Shown one piece after another: positions 18,497-32,597 of a stretch of DNA of 64,000 nucleotides. The stretch is from Acetobacteraceae bacterium (GTDB taxonomy: Bacteria; Pseudomonadota; Alphaproteobacteria; Acetobacterales; Acetobacteraceae), in contig JAKFUL010000030.1 in the NCBI GenBank assembly GCA_021732665.1, positions 1 to 64,000 of the forward strand, given 5' to 3'. A model generated the notes under the pieces. That model searched no databases and was not told the DNA's origin. It was given only the letters and a program-made list of their open reading frames with translations. A program made the position numbers and the translations under genes. Within the stretch, counting starts at the first letter, position 1; each line of letters begins with the position of its first letter.

Positions 18497-19777
18497 TTAC
18501 AGCCCAATCGGTTGGCCCGCCACCACCACGGAGAGGGGAGACCGGCCAAACCGCCGTGCGGCGGCCGCGACATCGGCCCGGGTGAGGGCGGAGAGCCGCG
18601 CCGGCCGCCCCGCCAGCCATTCCGGCGTGCGGTTGTTCTGCATCAGGCTGAGCAGCCCGCCGGCGATCCGACGGCTGTCGCTGAAGGAGAGCGGCAGCGA
18701 GCCGTTGAGGAAATCCACCGCCTCCGAAAGCTCCTCATCGGTCGGCCCGTCATTGGCCATGGCGGCCCAGCTTTGTTGCAGCAGCGCCAGCATCTCGCCG
18801 GCGTTGCGGTTGTCGGTGCTGGCCTGGCCCACCACGATGCCGCGGCCGAACAGCACATCCATGCCCGCCGAGATGCCGTAGGTCAGCCCGCGTTCCTCGC
18901 GGATCAGGCGCATCAGGCGCGACGAGAAGCCGCCGCCGCCGAGCACCCGCAGCGCCACCTGCGTCGCCTCCCACATCGGGTCGGTCGGCAGCGGCCCGTC
19001 CTGGCCGAATTGCACCGCCGATTGCGGCGCTGCCTTTTCCACCACCAGTCGGCCGAATTGCGCCAGCGGCGGCAGCCAGGGCAGGGCGGGGGGCGTGCCG
19101 CGGGGCAGGGTGCCGAACAGCTCGCGGATGGTGGCGCGCAGCTCGGCCTCGGTGATCGCGCCGGCGGCGGCCAGCCACAGCCCCTCGCGCCGGAACTGGC
19201 GCGTCAGCGCATCGACCAGTGAGGCGGCGGGGATGGCGGCGAAGGATTCCGGGCTGGCCGAGCGGCCGGCCGGATGCCCGGGGTAGGACGCGGCCCAGAA
19301 GGCGCGGCTGGCGATGCCGCGCGGCGTCTCCAGCGCCTGGCGGGCGCCGACGATGGCCCGCGCCCGCAGCCGATCCAGTGCGGACGCCTCCAGCCGCGGC
19401 TCCGACATGGCGAGGCGGGCCAGCCGCAGCGCCTCCGGCAGCGCCTCCTTCAGGGCCCGCAGGCTGCCCGAGCTGCTGTCGCGGCCCACGCCGAAGGAGA
19501 CCGAGACGCCGGCATCGCGCGCCGCATCGGCGAAGGCGATGTTGTCCATGTCGCCCGCGCCCTCGGTCAGCATGGCCGCGGCCATCGCCATCTCGCCCTC
19601 AAACCCCTCCGGGTCGAAGGCCGAGCCGCCGGGCCAGGCCCAGTTGATCGAGACCACGGGGACCGACTGGTCCTCGACCAGCCAGGCGGTGATCCCCGCC
19701 TCGCGGATGATGGTGATGGGGATGGCGAAGGGCGCGCGCGGCGGCAGGTCGGCCAGCGAAGTTGCGTTGGGAATCAT
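18497..19777 (-). CDS. M16 peptidase-like protein, non-catalytic partner
   Basis: 426 residues from ATG 19777, which overlaps the preceding peptidase stop (ATGA). It has the M16 two-domain fold signatures (VVSINWAWPGGSAFDPEGFEGEMAMAAAMLTEGAG and RLIREERGLTYGISAGMD) but no HxxEH zinc motif: the equivalent position reads AMAAAMLTEGAG. In alphaproteobacteria such proteins pair with an active M16 subunit, resembling the mitochondrial processing peptidase arrangement. It probably has no Zn activity of its own. Confidence 0.82.
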   Translation of the reverse strand: MIPNATSLADLPPRAPFAIPITIIREAGITAWLVEDQSVPVVSINWAWPGGSAFDPEGFEGEMAMAAAMLTEGAGDMDNIAFADAARDAGVSVSFGVGRDSSSGSLRALKEALPEALRLARLAMSEPRLEASALDRLRARAIVGARQALETPRGIASRAFWAASYPGHPAGRSASPESFAAIPAASLVDALTRQFRREGLWLAAAGAITEAELRATIRELFGTLPRGTPPALPWLPPLAQFGRLVVEKAAPQSAVQFGQDGPLPTDPMWEATQVALRVLGGGGFSSRLMRLIREERGLTYGISAGMDVLFGRGIVVGQASTDNRNAGEMLALLQQSWAAMANDGPTDEELSEAVDFLNGSLPLSFSDSRRIAGGLLSLMQNNRTPEWLAGRPARLSALTRADVAAAARRFGRSPLSVVVAGQPIGL

Positions 19778-21132
19778 GCCGGCAGCAGCCAGCCGGTGGT
19801 CGCGAGTGTATTGGGCAGGACCGCCCGCGCCGCCTCGTTCACCTGCGCCGTCGTCACGGCACGCAGCCGTGCCGGCCAATACTCCGCCTCCTCGATCGGC
19901 AGGCCGAGGGTGAGCGTGCCGCCGAGCATGCGCGGCGCGGCACCTATGCCGTCCAGCGCCAGCAGGGCGCCCGCGGTCTGCTGCCGGATGGCGCGCGCGG
20001 TCTCCGCCTCGGTCACGCCGGCATCGAGCAGCTTGGCGACCTCGGCCATCACCGCCGCCTCCAGCGCCTCGCGCGTCGTCGGCGCGCGCAGGGTGGCGGA
20101 AAGGCTGAAGATCGACGCACCGGCGGTCTCGCCATCATAGCCAGCGCTGGCACTGACCGCGAGGCCGCCCTGGACCAGCGCGCGATGCAGGCGCGAACCC
20201 GTGCCGCCGCCCAGGATATGGGCCAGGATTTCCAGCGGATGGGCGTGCCGCTTCTCGCCCCAGGTCATCGAGGGGGCTGCGATGGCGCGGGTGAACACCG
20301 CCTCGCGCGTCGCCGGTTCGCGCACTTCAAGCCGCTCCTGCGTCGGCGCCGGCGGCAGGGTGGCCCGATCGCGCCCGGTGTGCGGGCGGGCCGGCACCAG
20401 GCCATAGGTCGCCTCGGCCAGTTCGCGGGCGCGGGCCTCGGTCACGTCGCCGGCCAGCAGCAGCACGGCATTGGCCGGGGCGTAGCGGGCGGCGAAGAAA
20501 TCCAGCATGTCCTGGCGCGAGATGGCGCGGATCTCCTCCGGCCAGCCGATGATGGGACGGCCGCGCCAATGCTGCCGGCCCCACATCGCGGCGTCGAAAC
20601 TCTCGCGGAACAGGCTGCGCGGCTGGCTTTCGACGACCTGCCGGCGTTCCTCCAGCACCACATTGCGCTCGGCCTCGAACTCGTCCGGGTTGAAGGCGGG
20701 GCCGGCCATCCGGTCGGCCTCCATGCGCATCATGAGCGCGAGGCGCGAGCTTTCGACATGCTGGAAATAGGCCGTGGTGTCGCGTGAGGTGAAGGCGTTG
20801 TCCTGCCCGCCCTCCCGCGCCACCAGCCGCGAGAAGGCGCCGGACGGGACGTTTCCCGAACCCTTGAACATCATGTGTTCCATGAAGTGGGCGATGCCCG
20901 AGAGCGCGTGCGGATCCTCGCCCGAGCCCGCGCCATAGAACACGTAATGCGCCACCACCGGCGCCCGGTGGTTTTCCGCCAGCACCACCCGCAACCCATT
21001 GGCCAGATGCCAGGTCTTGGCGCCGAAAAGTGGCCGCTCGGCCGGCGGCGGCTGTGCCAGTGCGGGCGAGCGGGTGACCGCTGGCAGGGACAGGGCGGTG
21101 GCGAGGGCGGTGCGGCGGGTCAGATCGGACAT
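19774..21132 (-). CDS. M16 zinc metallopeptidase, catalytic subunit
   Basis: 452 residues from ATG 21132 with an export signal ending near SPALAQPPP. The inverted zinc motif HFMEH (H-x-x-E-H) is in GIAHFMEHMMFKGSGNVPSG, and the distal Glu lies in FEAERNVVLEERR. It should cleave periplasmic peptides. The next gene encodes the non-catalytic partner with a 4-base overlap. The frame to 21282 adds an unsupported N-terminus. Divergent from the quinone oxidoreductase across about 190 bases. Confidence 0.88.
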   Translation of the reverse strand: MSDLTRRTALATALSLPAVTRSPALAQPPPAERPLFGAKTWHLANGLRVVLAENHRAPVVAHYVFYGAGSGEDPHALSGIAHFMEHMMFKGSGNVPSGAFSRLVAREGGQDNAFTSRDTTAYFQHVESSRLALMMRMEADRMAGPAFNPDEFEAERNVVLEERRQVVESQPRSLFRESFDAAMWGRQHWRGRPIIGWPEEIRAISRQDMLDFFAARYAPANAVLLLAGDVTEARARELAEATYGLVPARPHTGRDRATLPPAPTQERLEVREPATREAVFTRAIAAPSMTWGEKRHAHPLEILAHILGGGTGSRLHRALVQGGLAVSASAGYDGETAGASIFSLSATLRAPTTREALEAAVMAEVAKLLDAGVTEAETARAIRQQTAGALLALDGIGAAPRMLGGTLTLGLPIEEAEYWPARLRAVTTAQVNEAARAVLPNTLATTGWLLPA

Positions 21133-21217
21133 TCCTGGCAAGATGGGAGGGCGCGGCCGGATTGGGAATGCCGACCGAGGGATTACTTTGTCGCTAACCA
21201 CTTCAACGCCGCGGGTG

Positions 21218-21270
21218 GCGTCGAGTCCAGCCCTTGGCCCCGTCGCGGGGTTGGCCCTGGCTCTCGACGC
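21218..21270. repeat. Imperfect 53-bp palindrome in a divergent promoter region
   Basis: The outer arms GCGTCGAG (21218-21225) and CTCGACGC (21263-21270) are exact reverse complements. Inside them CCAG pairs with CTGG and CCCC pairs with GGGG around a GTCGC loop. It lies between the M16 peptidase start and the quinone oxidoreductase start. It could be an operator or an mRNA hairpin in the oxidoreductase leader; neither is proven. The rest of 21133-21320 shows nothing else I can name. Confidence 0.4.
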
Positions 21271-21320
21271 GGTGGCCGCCATGCGGCATCACAACGGCGC
21301 CCGCGGAGGAAACAATATCC

Positions 21321-22316
21321 ATGACCCACACCCCTGGCCTGATGCGCTGTGCGTGGTGGGAGCGCAACGGCCCGGCGGCCGAGGTGCTGACCCTGGGCGA
21401 AATGCCCGCCCCCAGCCCTGGCCCGGGCGAGGTGCTGGTGCGCGTGCATGCCAGCGGGGTGAACCCTTCCGACGTGAAATCCCGCCTGGGCCGCCCGCCG
21501 GCCTTCCCCCGCATCATCCCGCACAGCGATGGCGCCGGGGTGATCGAGGCGGTGGGCGAGGGCGTGCCCGCCAGCCGCATCGGCCAGCGCGTCTGGCTGT
21601 GGAACGGCCAGTGGAAGCGCGCCTTCGGCACCGCGGCCGAGTATTTTTGTGGCCCCGCCGCCCAGGCGGTGGAATTGCCGGAGAACACCGATTTCGCCGC
21701 CGGCGCGTGCTTCGGCATCCCCGCGTTGACCGCCCTGCATGCGGCGCTCACCGATGGCGGGGTGTCGGGGCAGAGCGTGCTGGTGCAGGGCGGCGCCGGG
21801 GCGGTGGGCCATTATGCCATCCAGTTCGCCCGGCTGCTCGGCGCGCGGCAGGTGCTGGCCACGGTCAGCGGGCCGGGGAAGGCGGCGCATGCCATGGCAG
21901 CGGGCGCCGATGCCACCATCAACTACCGCGAGCAGGATGTCGTCGGCCGCGTGCAGGCCCTGACCGGCGGGCGCGGCGTGGATCGCGTCATCGAAATGGA
22001 ACTGGCCGGCAATGCGGCCGCCCTGCCGGGGATGCTGGCGCCCGGCGGCTTCGTCGCGGTCTATGGCTCGAACCGGCCCGAGGCCGCGCTGGCCTTCTTC
22101 CCCAACATCGTGCTGGGCATCGGCTACCGCTTCTTCATCGTCTACGAGCTGAACCAGGCCGACCGCGCGCGTGCCGAGGGCGCGCTGAATGCCTGGGCCC
22201 GGGCCGGGCTGTTGCGGCACGCGATCGCGGCGCGCATGCCGCTCTCCGACATCGTGGCCGCGCATCAGTCGGTGGAGCAGGGCGCCGCCATGGGCAATGT
22301 CGTGCTCATCCCCTGA
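21321..22316 (+). CDS. NADPH:quinone oxidoreductase-like MDR enzyme
   Basis: 331 residues of the zinc-free medium-chain dehydrogenase/reductase family. The GroES-like N-domain has GEVLVRVHASGVNPSDVKSR and HSDGAGVIEAVGEGV. The Rossmann domain has the A-x-x-G-x-x-G type motif VQGGAGAVGHYAIQFARLLGA, followed by GADATINYREQD. The catalytic zinc cysteines of alcohol dehydrogenases are absent. It probably reduces quinones or enones with NADPH. GGAGGAAAC upstream supports ATG 21321. Confidence 0.85.
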   Translation: MTHTPGLMRCAWWERNGPAAEVLTLGEMPAPSPGPGEVLVRVHASGVNPSDVKSRLGRPPAFPRIIPHSDGAGVIEAVGEGVPASRIGQRVWLWNGQWKRAFGTAAEYFCGPAAQAVELPENTDFAAGACFGIPALTALHAALTDGGVSGQSVLVQGGAGAVGHYAIQFARLLGARQVLATVSGPGKAAHAMAAGADATINYREQDVVGRVQALTGGRGVDRVIEMELAGNAAALPGMLAPGGFVAVYGSNRPEAALAFFPNIVLGIGYRFFIVYELNQADRARAEGALNAWARAGLLRHAIAARMPLSDIVAAHQSVEQGAAMGNVVLIP

Positions 22317-22350
22317 GGGGAGGGTGATGGACCGCGCGGCGGTGGCCAGC

Positions 22351-23316
22351 TCAGCCGTCGATGCGAATGCCCAGCTCGCGGATCAGCGGTCGCCACACCG
22401 CGTTCTCGGCCGCGACGAAGGCGTTGAATTCGGCTGGACTCCAGGGCCGGTATTCGATGCCCAGCGTGCCCATCCGGCCGGAAATCTCCGGCGACTGGAT
22501 GGCCGCGATCATCTCGGCGCTCAACCGGGCAATGATGGGCGCGGGCGTTGCCGCCGGCACGCTCATCCCCTGCCAGCCATAGGCCACGGCCTCGGCAAAG
22601 CCCAGTTCGCGCAGCGTGGGCACGGTGGGTGCCTTGTCGGATCGCGCCTCGCTGAGCACGCACAGCGCCCGCACCCGGCCATCGGCGATGAAGGGCAGGC
22701 CGGTCGCGGTGTCGATCACCACGCTCTCGATATTGCCGGCCAGCAATTCCTGCATCGCCGCCGGCCCACCGCGGAAGGGCACGTGCTGGGCATCGAGCCC
22801 GGTGCGGCGCTTGACCATCTCCATCGCCAAGTGATGCGGGCTGGCCACCGCGGGCGTGCCGTAATTCGGCGCGCGGGTGCGCGCGGCGGCCTGGTAGTCG
22901 GCAAAGCTCCGCCAAGGGCTGTCGGCCCGGACCACCAGATAAAGCGGAAACCGCCCGATGAAGCCCACGCCGGTGAAGTCGGCATCCGGATTGATCGGTA
23001 GGCGCGAATAGAGCGCGGGGTTGTAGACCAGGATGCCATTGTCGACATGCAGCCATGTGTAGCCATCGGGCGCGCTGCGGGCCACCACCTCGCTGGCCAG
23101 CACGGCACCGCCGCCGGGCCGGTTTTCCACCACCACATTCTGCCCCAGCCGTGGCGCCATCAGCCCGGCGATCAGCCGGCCGAAAGCATCCGAGGCACCA
23201 CCGGGCGGGTAGCCGATGATCCAGCGGATCGGCCGGTCGGGGAAGGTCTGCGCCTGCGCGCCGGCGGCGGCGAGCAGGGCGGGCAGGGCAAGCGTGGTCC
23301 GGCGGGTGAGGGTCAT
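22351..23316 (-). CDS. Bug-family (TTT) periplasmic binding protein 1
   Basis: 321 residues with a signal peptide ending at AGAQAQTFPDRPIRWIIGYPPGGASD. The Bug fold marks are F/YPPGGASD near the mature start, VENRPGGGAVLASEVVARSAPDGYT, FRGGPAAMQELLAGNIE and VPTLRELGF. Such proteins bind carboxylates for the TctAB transporter or act as sensors. No tctA or tctB is nearby. The start overlaps the IclR-regulator stop (ATGA), so regulator and receptor are co-expressed, which hints at a ligand related to glyoxylate metabolism; this is inferred from position only. Confidence 0.88.
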   Translation of the reverse strand: MTLTRRTTLALPALLAAAGAQAQTFPDRPIRWIIGYPPGGASDAFGRLIAGLMAPRLGQNVVVENRPGGGAVLASEVVARSAPDGYTWLHVDNGILVYNPALYSRLPINPDADFTGVGFIGRFPLYLVVRADSPWRSFADYQAAARTRAPNYGTPAVASPHHLAMEMVKRRTGLDAQHVPFRGGPAAMQELLAGNIESVVIDTATGLPFIADGRVRALCVLSEARSDKAPTVPTLRELGFAEAVAYGWQGMSVPAATPAPIIARLSAEMIAAIQSPEISGRMGTLGIEYRPWSPAEFNAFVAAENAVWRPLIRELGIRIDG

Positions 23317-24197
23317 GCGGGGCTCCTGTTCTTCGGCGCTGAGCATAGCGACGTCGGCGGCGCTTCCAAGCCACTCCATGCAGGCAGGGCGCCGCCCATG
23401 GCCAGGGTCAGCCGCCGCGCCGCCTGTGCCACCACCGGCCCCAGGGCCGCGATCTTCGCGTCATCCATCCGCACCGCGGGGCCGGAGATGGACACGCCAC
23501 CCACCGGCTCGGCGAATTCGTTGAACACGGGTGCGGCCACGCAGCGCATGCCCAGATTGCGCTCCTCATCATCCACCGACCAGCCGCGGGCGCGGATCAG
23601 CGCCAGATCCTCGGCCAGTTCCTCCGGCGTGGCGCGGGTCTTGGGTGTGAAGCGTTCCAGGGCTCCCGCGCTGAGCATCGCTGCCCGTGCCCCCGGCTCG
23701 GCATGCGCCAGGATGGCTTTGCCGATGCCCGAGGCATGCAACGGGCTGCGCGTGCCGGGACGGAAGAACGCACGGATGGCTTCATGCGTCTCCACCTGGC
23801 TGACGAAGACCACGCAATCGCCATCGGCCACGGCCAGGTTCGCCGTCTCGCCCGAGGCCGCCATCAGCGCCTGGATCACGGGGCGGCCCTGCTCGGCCAG
23901 CTTGCGGCGGCGCAGGAAGGCGCTGCCGAGGCGGAATGTCTCGATGCCGACGAACCAGCGCTGGTCGGCCTCGGCGAATTCCACCAGCCCATGGGCGGCC
24001 AGCGTGGTCAGCATGCGATAGGCGGTGGAGGCCGGCAGGCCGGAGCCCTGCGCCACATCGGTCAGCGACAAGCCATTGCCCTCCGCCACCAGCCGCAGCA
24101 GCCCGATGGCGCGGTCGAGCGACTGGACGGAGGGTGCCTCCACCCCAGAGTTCGTGCCGCGCGGGCGGCCCAGGCTGCGTTTCTGAGGAATTTGCAT
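23313..24197 (-). CDS. IclR-family transcriptional regulator
   Basis: 294 residues from ATG 24197 (MQIPQKRSLGRPRGTN). The N-terminal winged helix is SVQSLDRAIGLLRLVAEGNGLSLTDVAQGSGLPASTAYRMLTTL. The C-terminal effector domain includes GIGKAILAH and RARGWSVDDEERNLGMRCVAAPV. It diverges from gcl across an AT-rich 178-base region, the typical layout of a regulator of glyoxylate or allantoin catabolism (AllR-like), so I infer that it controls gcl. The long frame to 24467 is a shadow extension through the promoter region. Confidence 0.9.
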   Translation of the reverse strand: MQIPQKRSLGRPRGTNSGVEAPSVQSLDRAIGLLRLVAEGNGLSLTDVAQGSGLPASTAYRMLTTLAAHGLVEFAEADQRWFVGIETFRLGSAFLRRRKLAEQGRPVIQALMAASGETANLAVADGDCVVFVSQVETHEAIRAFFRPGTRSPLHASGIGKAILAHAEPGARAAMLSAGALERFTPKTRATPEELAEDLALIRARGWSVDDEERNLGMRCVAAPVFNEFAEPVGGVSISGPAVRMDDAKIAALGPVVAQAARRLTLAMGGALPAWSGLEAPPTSLCSAPKNRSPA

Positions 24198-24271
24198 GGA
24201 TTTATTTTTGCCTCCCAAAAACGTCGACACGTCGGTGAAAAACCGTTTCGCCCGATAATTCAGCATCTTGC

Positions 24272-24313
24272 CGGATTTTTTCCGCATTGCAAAAAACAAT
24301 TTCAGAAAAATTG
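24272..24313. promoter_or_regulatory. Candidate IclR operator region between iclR and gcl
   Basis: Two short inverted repeats sit in the AT-rich intergenic stretch. One is CGGA-TTTTT-TCCG (24272-24284); the other is CAATTT-CAGAA-AAATTG (24297-24313). IclR-type regulators commonly bind short A/T-centred palindromes, so these are plausible binding sites for the divergent regulator. I saw no convincing -35/-10 pair to place them against. Confidence 0.35.
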
Positions 24314-24375
24314 CGATGTGACCGGGCGTCTGGCATTCCCTCCCGCAGGAAACAACCCCCAAGGAGACCATGATC

Positions 24376-26154
<1,779 letters not shown>

Positions 26155-27276
26155 CTACCGCATTGCGCCCGCCAGGGCCTGCCACATCGGCTTGCGCTGG
26201 AAGGCGTCGTCGAAGGGCAGGCCACGGGTCGTCGCGCCGTCCCGCCTGGCCACGGCGGGTTCCTTCACCAGCCAGGAATCCCGGTCGCTCAGCCCCCAGG
26301 TGATAACGTTGCGGCAGCCCGCGCTCACCGCGGCGCCGACAAACTCGGCGGTGCGCGCGGCCACCGCGGCGTCGCGCGCCTCGATCGAGGGCGCCAGCGC
26401 GTCGGGCTCGCGCACATCCAGCTCGGTGATCAGCACCGCCAGCCCCATATCCCGCACCTGGCCGACGAAACGCGCGAAGACATCGGCGCGGAAGGGCCTG
26501 CGCATTTGCAGATGCGCCTGGATGCCCAGCGCATCCAGCGGGCAGCCGCGCTCCAGCAGGTGGCGCAGCAGCCCCAGCATTCGGGCACGCTTGATCTCGG
26601 CGTCGGGGGTGGCCTCCTCGATGCCGTATTCATTGATGGTCAGCCGCAGGGTCGGGTCCAGTGCCCGGGCCGAGCGCAGCGACAGCTCGATATAATCGCG
26701 CCCCAGCGCGCGGAACCAGGGCGTCTCGCGCAGCGGATTGTCGCCGGGCTGCGGATTGTCGCTGCCCGGCGGGTTGGCGATGGGCTCGTTCACCACATCC
26801 CAGTCGCGGATGGTCGCGCGGGTCTGCGCCAGCACCGTGGCAAGATGGGTTTCCATGATGCCGCGGGCGCGGGCCTGGCCCTCGCCCAGCGCCGCCGGCA
26901 GCCATGGCGGCATGGCCTCGTGCCACAGCAGCGCATGGCCGCGCAGCCGCTGCTGGTTCGCCTGCGCGAAGGCCAGCAGCGGGGCGAGGGGCGCGAAGTC
27001 GAAGCGCCCCTCCTCGGGCTGCAGGGCCTCCCATTTGGCCTCCCATTCCGGGGTCAGCAGCTCCGCCTCGGCGGCGAAGAGGGCGCCGTAGGCCGGGTCG
27101 GCCGCCAGGATCTCGGACCGGATGGCGGCGCCAAAGCCGCGGCCGGCGGCGCGGGCCTGCTGGCGAAGCGGCGGCAGGCTGGCCACGGGCTGCGCCGGCT
27201 GCCCGCGAGCACAGCCCAGTGGCAACCCGGCCGCGGCCATGATGCCGGCCTGGCGCAGAGCGGTCCGGCGCCTCAA
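26155..27276 (-). CDS. GH10 endo-1,4-beta-xylanase-like, Tat/lipoprotein signal
   Basis: About 373 residues of glycoside hydrolase family 10. RGHALLWHEAMPPWL and DWDVVNEPIANPP carry the acid/base Glu (about 164), INEYGIE follows, and VLITELDVRE carries the nucleophile Glu (about 285). Late aromatic motifs are TWGLSDRDSW and PFDDAFQRKPMW. I place the start at TTG 27276, overlapping the ferritin-like gene's TGA. This gives a basic MRRRTALRQ, a hydrophobic stretch and a lipobox-like LPLGC. ATG 27240 would lose the basic head. An isolated xylanase of this type in this lineage may act on something other than plant xylan. Confidence 0.85.
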   Translation of the reverse strand: MRRRTALRQAGIMAAAGLPLGCARGQPAQPVASLPPLRQQARAAGRGFGAAIRSEILAADPAYGALFAAEAELLTPEWEAKWEALQPEEGRFDFAPLAPLLAFAQANQQRLRGHALLWHEAMPPWLPAALGEGQARARGIMETHLATVLAQTRATIRDWDVVNEPIANPPGSDNPQPGDNPLRETPWFRALGRDYIELSLRSARALDPTLRLTINEYGIEEATPDAEIKRARMLGLLRHLLERGCPLDALGIQAHLQMRRPFRADVFARFVGQVRDMGLAVLITELDVREPDALAPSIEARDAAVAARTAEFVGAAVSAGCRNVITWGLSDRDSWLVKEPAVARRDGATTRGLPFDDAFQRKPMWQALAGAMR

Positions 27277-28127
27277 GCGGCGCGGGCCAGCGGGGAGGCG
27301 TTTTCCTGCTGTTGCAGCACCCGCTGGTAGCGGCCGTGCCGCCACTGCACCAGCCGATAGGCCGCCCGTGCCGCCAGGCTGGACAGGGTGCCGCGCGGCG
27401 GCAGCCCCACCGCCTTGAAGATCATGCCCATGCTGCGGTCCAGATGGTGGAAACGGTAGAAGCCCATGGCGCGCCCCATATAGCCGGTGACGCAGCGATG
27501 ATGTTCATAGCGGATGCCCGGCGCTTCGTTGGAGACATGGAAGGCGAAGGCCAGCTCGTCATCCTCCGTCTCCGTGGCCCGGCTGAGCGCGATGCGCAGC
27601 CGCTGCACATGAGACAGGTTCTCGCGCTCCAGATACCGCTTGAGGTGATCGTAGAACAGCTTGAAATGGCGGTATTCATCGGCCGCGATCAGCCGGCAGA
27701 CCTGCACCAGGACCGGCTCGGCCGAGGCATCGGCCAGCGCGGTGTAGTAGCTGGACGTGCCGGTTTCCACGATGCAGCGCGCCACCAATTCGCCCGAGCG
27801 CGAGCCGCGGACCGAGGCATCGGCCTTCACATCGATGGTGTAGCCTTCGCGGTAGCGCCTGAAGCAGCCCATGTAGTCGAAGGAGGTATCGGCCAGGCTG
27901 GCCCATCGGCCCAGCGCATCGCCATGCTGCACTTCCTCCACCGCCCAGTTCTGCGCCGCGGCGCAGAAGTCTGGATCGTCGGCGAAGACGCTCCTGAGGT
28001 AAAGCGCGTAGTCATCGCCATTGCGTTCCACCATGGCGGCTGATTTCACCAGCGGAACGATTTCCTTGTCGACCAGGCTCGGGTCGAACCTGTCCCATTC
28101 GATATCGTCCAGCGTCCAATGCTTCAT
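27273..28127 (-). CDS. Ferritin-like diiron protein
   Basis: 284 residues, mostly helical. It has two diiron-type ligand sets: EEVQH (Glu64/65, His68) with Glu121 in VETGTSSYY, and DEYRH (Glu151, His154). The pattern fits ferritin-like or acyl-ACP desaturase-like diiron carboxylate proteins. The C-terminal part has basic and aromatic residues (YRFHHLDRSMGMIFKAVG). The substrate is unknown; oxidation or hydroxylation of a lipid-like compound is a guess. It probably shares a transcript with the xylanase gene (TTGA overlap). Confidence 0.75.
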   Translation of the reverse strand: MKHWTLDDIEWDRFDPSLVDKEIVPLVKSAAMVERNGDDYALYLRSVFADDPDFCAAAQNWAVEEVQHGDALGRWASLADTSFDYMGCFRRYREGYTIDVKADASVRGSRSGELVARCIVETGTSSYYTALADASAEPVLVQVCRLIAADEYRHFKLFYDHLKRYLERENLSHVQRLRIALSRATETEDDELAFAFHVSNEAPGIRYEHHRCVTGYMGRAMGFYRFHHLDRSMGMIFKAVGLPPRGTLSSLAARAAYRLVQWRHGRYQRVLQQQENASPLARAA

Positions 28128-28171
28128 AGGCCGGATGTTCTTCCGCGCGGCATCGGTTTCAAGTCGGGGGG

Positions 28172-28582
28172 CTACGAAGCCTCGGCCAGTGTGGCCATCG
28201 CGCGCATCGAGAGCAGGCGCTCCATCGCGGCGTCCCGCTTCTCCGGCGTGGCCATGCCGGCCGCGTTGTATTCGGCCTCGGCCTCGGCCACCCGGCGCTC
28301 GGCCTCCGCGCGGCTGAGCTCGGCCAGCGGCGTCGCCTCATCGGCCAGCACGGTGACGCGCTCGGCCGTCACCTCGGCAAAGCCACCGGCGACGAAGAGG
28401 CTTTCGGTGATCTGCCCGCCCTCGGTCACGCGGATGGCGCCACCCTTGAGCGCCACGATCATCGGCGCGTGTCCGGGCAGCACCCCCATCTCGCCCTCGG
28501 CGGCGGGGATGACGACCATTTCGACCTGGCGGGAGAGCAGCAGCTTCTCCGGCGAGACCAGTTCAAGTTGAAAAGTGGCCAT
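28172..28582 (-). CDS. atpC: ATP synthase F1 subunit epsilon
   Basis: 136 residues. The N-terminal beta-sandwich has FQLELVSPEKLLLSRQVEMVVIPAAEGEMGVLPGHAPMI, and the C-terminal helical hairpin is Ala/Glu-rich (LSRAEAERRVAEAEAEYNAA). It is part of the rotor stalk and regulates the F1 ATPase. It is the last gene of the atpHAGDC operon, 60 bases after atpD. Confidence 0.94.
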   Translation of the reverse strand: MATFQLELVSPEKLLLSRQVEMVVIPAAEGEMGVLPGHAPMIVALKGGAIRVTEGGQITESLFVAGGFAEVTAERVTVLADEATPLAELSRAEAERRVAEAEAEYNAAGMATPEKRDAAMERLLSMRAMATLAEAS

Positions 28583-28642
28583 GTCACGCCCCTTTGATGA
28601 TCAAGGACGGAACACTGGCCCGCCCGAAAGGTTGCAACAGGT

Positions 28643-31055
<2,413 letters not shown>

Positions 31056-31061
31056 GCGCGA

Positions 31062-32597
<1,536 letters not shown>

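Noticed and set aside
16780-18585. 601-codon plus-strand open frame opposite pgi
   Set aside because: Antisense shadow; pgi on the minus strand is complete and conserved.
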